Assembly: GCF_049275935.1 (NCBI RefSeq)
Contig: NZ_CP184830.1
Location: forward strand, 4,712,001-4,776,000
Reading direction: 5' to 3'
Origin: Endozoicomonas_A sp049275935
Lineage (GTDB): Bacteria; Pseudomonadota; Gammaproteobacteria; Pseudomonadales; Endozoicomonadaceae
Length of the DNA: 64,000 nucleotides
The notes beneath the pieces were generated by a model that saw nothing but the letters and a program-made list of their open reading frames with translations, made no database searches and was not told the origin of the DNA. Of the stretch, positions 62,456 to 64,000 are shown piece after piece (the first letter of the stretch is position 1; the number at the start of each line of letters is the position of its first letter). The position numbers and the translations under genes are program-made.

Positions 62456-64000
62456 GTGACATCTCCCTATTTTGAAGGATTTTTTGCAGGCTTAAAACCT
62501 GATACCCGCTTAACAGTGTCGGAATGGGCCGATGAATACCGCATTCTGCCCATGAAAGCGGCCAAAGAGGCCGGTCGCTGGCGAACCGCTCGGACGCCTT
62601 ACCTCAAAGAAATTATGGATTGTCTGTCACCCTCTTCGGATGTGGAACGTGTCGTTTTTATGAAAGGTGCACAGGTCGGTGGCACCGAATGTGGCAATAA
62701 TTGGCTGGGCTATGTGATCCATCATACGCCCGGTCCCATGATGTATGTGCTGCCGACGTTGGATATGGCCAAGAGAACCTCCAAGCAGCGCATAGCGCCG
62801 ATGATTGAAGAGATGCCGATTTTGCGGGAGCGGGTGAAAGACCCTCGTTCCCGGGATTCTGGCAATACTCAAATGGTGAAGGAGTTTCCTAACGGTGTAC
62901 TGATCATCACCGGAGCCAACTCCGCCACAGGGTTGCGCTCCATGCCTGCCCGTTTTCTTTTTCTGGATGAAATAGATGCTTATGAAGATGATGTGGATGG
63001 GGAAGGCAGTCCTATTAATCTGGCCATTAAACGGACGGCGACGTTTTCCCGTAATCGAAAAATCCTGATGGTGTCGACACCCAATATTGCCGGGGCCAGC
63101 AAGGTTGAATCGGCCTATCAGGCCAGTGACCAGCGGCAATACCATGTGCCTTGTGTTAACTGTGGGCACTTGCAACCCATAGAGTGGCAGCAGATAAAGT
63201 TTGAAAACCAGAACCCGGAAACGGCTTGTTTTGAATGTATCCAGTGTCAGCACCAAATGCAGGAACATGACAAACCCAGATTACTGGAGAATGGGCAGTG
63301 GGAGCCTCAGAATCCAGAGAGTGACGGCAAAATCCGGGGCTATCATCTGAATTCACTTTACAGCCCGAATGGCTGGTACAGCTGGAAAGATGCCGTGGCG
63401 GATTTTCTGGCGGCTAAAGATGATCCGGTTCTCTTGAAAGACTGGACCAATACTGTGTTGGGCCAAACCTGGCAGGAAGCCGGAGAAACCGTTGATTACG
63501 AATTACTTTACCAGCGTCGTGAGCACTATATCGCCGAGGTGCCCTGGCCAGTAGAAGTGCTGACCTGCGGTATCGATGTTCAGGATGACCGGGTCGAGTA
63601 TGAAGTTATGGGCTGGGGTGCCGGTGAAGAGAGCTGGTCCATCGATTACATTCGGCTCTATGGTGATCTGAGTCGTCCGGAGATCTGGAAGATTCTGGCA
63701 GACAAACTCAGAACGACTTATCGACGGCAGGATGGAGTTTTAATGAACCTCGCCCAGATTTGTATGGACTCCGGTGGTCACTTTACCGATGAGGTGTATG
63801 CCTTCTCCCGTAAGCAAGGTGCTGACTGGTTGATTCCGATCAAAGGGGCTTCCCAGTCTGGCAAACCCATCGCTACCTTCCCGAAAACTCGCAACAAGAA
63901 AGGCGTCTACCTGACTCTGGTGGGCACCGACACGGCCAAAGAACTGATCTATCAGCGATACCGAATTCTGGAGCCTGGTGCAGGTTACTGCCACTGGCCG
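62456..64000 (+). CDS. Terminase large subunit, lambda gpA type (3' end outside window)
   Basis: The frame runs from a GTG at 62456 to the right edge, 515 codons so far. It carries the gpA pattern: LTVSEWADEYRIL at the start, an ATPase P-loop variant near 70-80 (GAQVGGTECG), Walker B LFLDEID (Asp171), a zinc-finger-like CVNC...CIQC pair, and the nuclease motif GIDVQDDR (Asp374). It packages DNA into proheads. No good ribosome site precedes the GTG; a TAA lies eight codons upstream, so no earlier start is available. Confidence 0.93.
   Translation, partial: MTSPYFEGFFAGLKPDTRLTVSEWADEYRILPMKAAKEAGRWRTARTPYLKEIMDCLSPSSDVERVVFMKGAQVGGTECGNNWLGYVIHHTPGPMMYVLPTLDMAKRTSKQRIAPMIEEMPILRERVKDPRSRDSGNTQMVKEFPNGVLIITGANSATGLRSMPARFLFLDEIDAYEDDVDGEGSPINLAIKRTATFSRNRKILMVSTPNIAGASKVESAYQASDQRQYHVPCVNCGHLQPIEWQQIKFENQNPETACFECIQCQHQMQEHDKPRLLENGQWEPQNPESDGKIRGYHLNSLYSPNGWYSWKDAVADFLAAKDDPVLLKDWTNTVLGQTWQEAGETVDYELLYQRREHYIAEVPWPVEVLTCGIDVQDDRVEYEVMGWGAGEESWSIDYIRLYGDLSRPEIWKILADKLRTTYRRQDGVLMNLAQICMDSGGHFTDEVYAFSRKQGADWLIPIKGASQSGKPIATFPKTRNKKGVYLTLVGTDTAKELIYQRYRILEPGAGYCHWP

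Overview
The window looks like the chromosome of a marine gammaproteobacterium of the Oceanospirillales/Pseudomonas side of the class. The basis is the order gltA / sdhCDAB-sucAB-lpd-sucCD (lpd between sucB and sucC), a SucA start typical of that side of the class, and a NirBD-NasA assimilation cluster. An Endozoicomonas-like host is my best guess, from general protein character and a TcdA/TcdB-like toxin; no marker gene proves it.

Layout. (1) 1-6264, minus strand: the N-terminal ~2,090 codons of one giant clostridial-toxin-like (TcdA/TcdB-type) protein, cut by the left edge. Its glycosyltransferase DXD motif and its protease-like region both look degenerate, and base composition changes sharply inside the gene. 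(2) 6633-16117: a LysE-type exporter, then a nitrate/nitrite assimilation locus: narK-type transporter facing nirB-nirD-flavoprotein-nasA. Two NtrC-like sites and a near-perfect sigma-54 promoter lie in the divergent region. (3) 16212-19437: D-Ala-D-Ala dipeptidase, orphan fructose-type PTS IIC, HAD phosphatase and TerC-family protein, all on the minus strand. (4) 19751-33194: TCA-cycle block, gltA (minus) divergent from sdhCDAB-sucAB-lpd-sucCD. (5) 33392-34282: MenA-like UbiA prenyltransferase. (6) 34517-45670: type II secretion locus, gspCD (minus) divergent from gspEFGHIJKLM. No gspN or prepilin peptidase is present. (7) 45967-46183: tRNA-Val(TAC) and tRNA-Asp(GTC). (8) ~46465-64000: an ankyrin-repeat gene, then a prophage that continues past the right edge.

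The prophage starts with a leftward integration module: large serine recombinase, ParB/HTH-like partner, DUF2924 protein and a small protein. A perfect LexA-type SOS box separates it from a rightward pair of unrecognised genes (388 and 327 aa) and a 45-aa protein. Four tandem 11-bp iterons precede an AlpA-like excisionase. A tightly coupled recombination/replication module follows (Sak4-like ATPase, SSB-like protein, TOPRIM primase-helicase), then an AT-rich, TTTCCA-studded segment that looks like an origin. After it come DUF6362, ParB-methyltransferase, a lysis cassette (coiled-coil membrane protein, T7-type amidase, 3-TM holin), a seven-copy GGTTGACA array, divergent DUF6900/DUF3489 genes, small terminase, a nuclease-like inserted gene and the lambda gpA-type large terminase. 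No CI-like repressor is visible in the part of the prophage I can see.

The best candidates for undescribed biology are the SOS-box two-gene cassette (49963-52266), the degenerate TcdB-like giant toxin (1-6264), the GGTTGACA array (60463-60590) and the TTTCCA/alternative-hairpin region (57074-57385).
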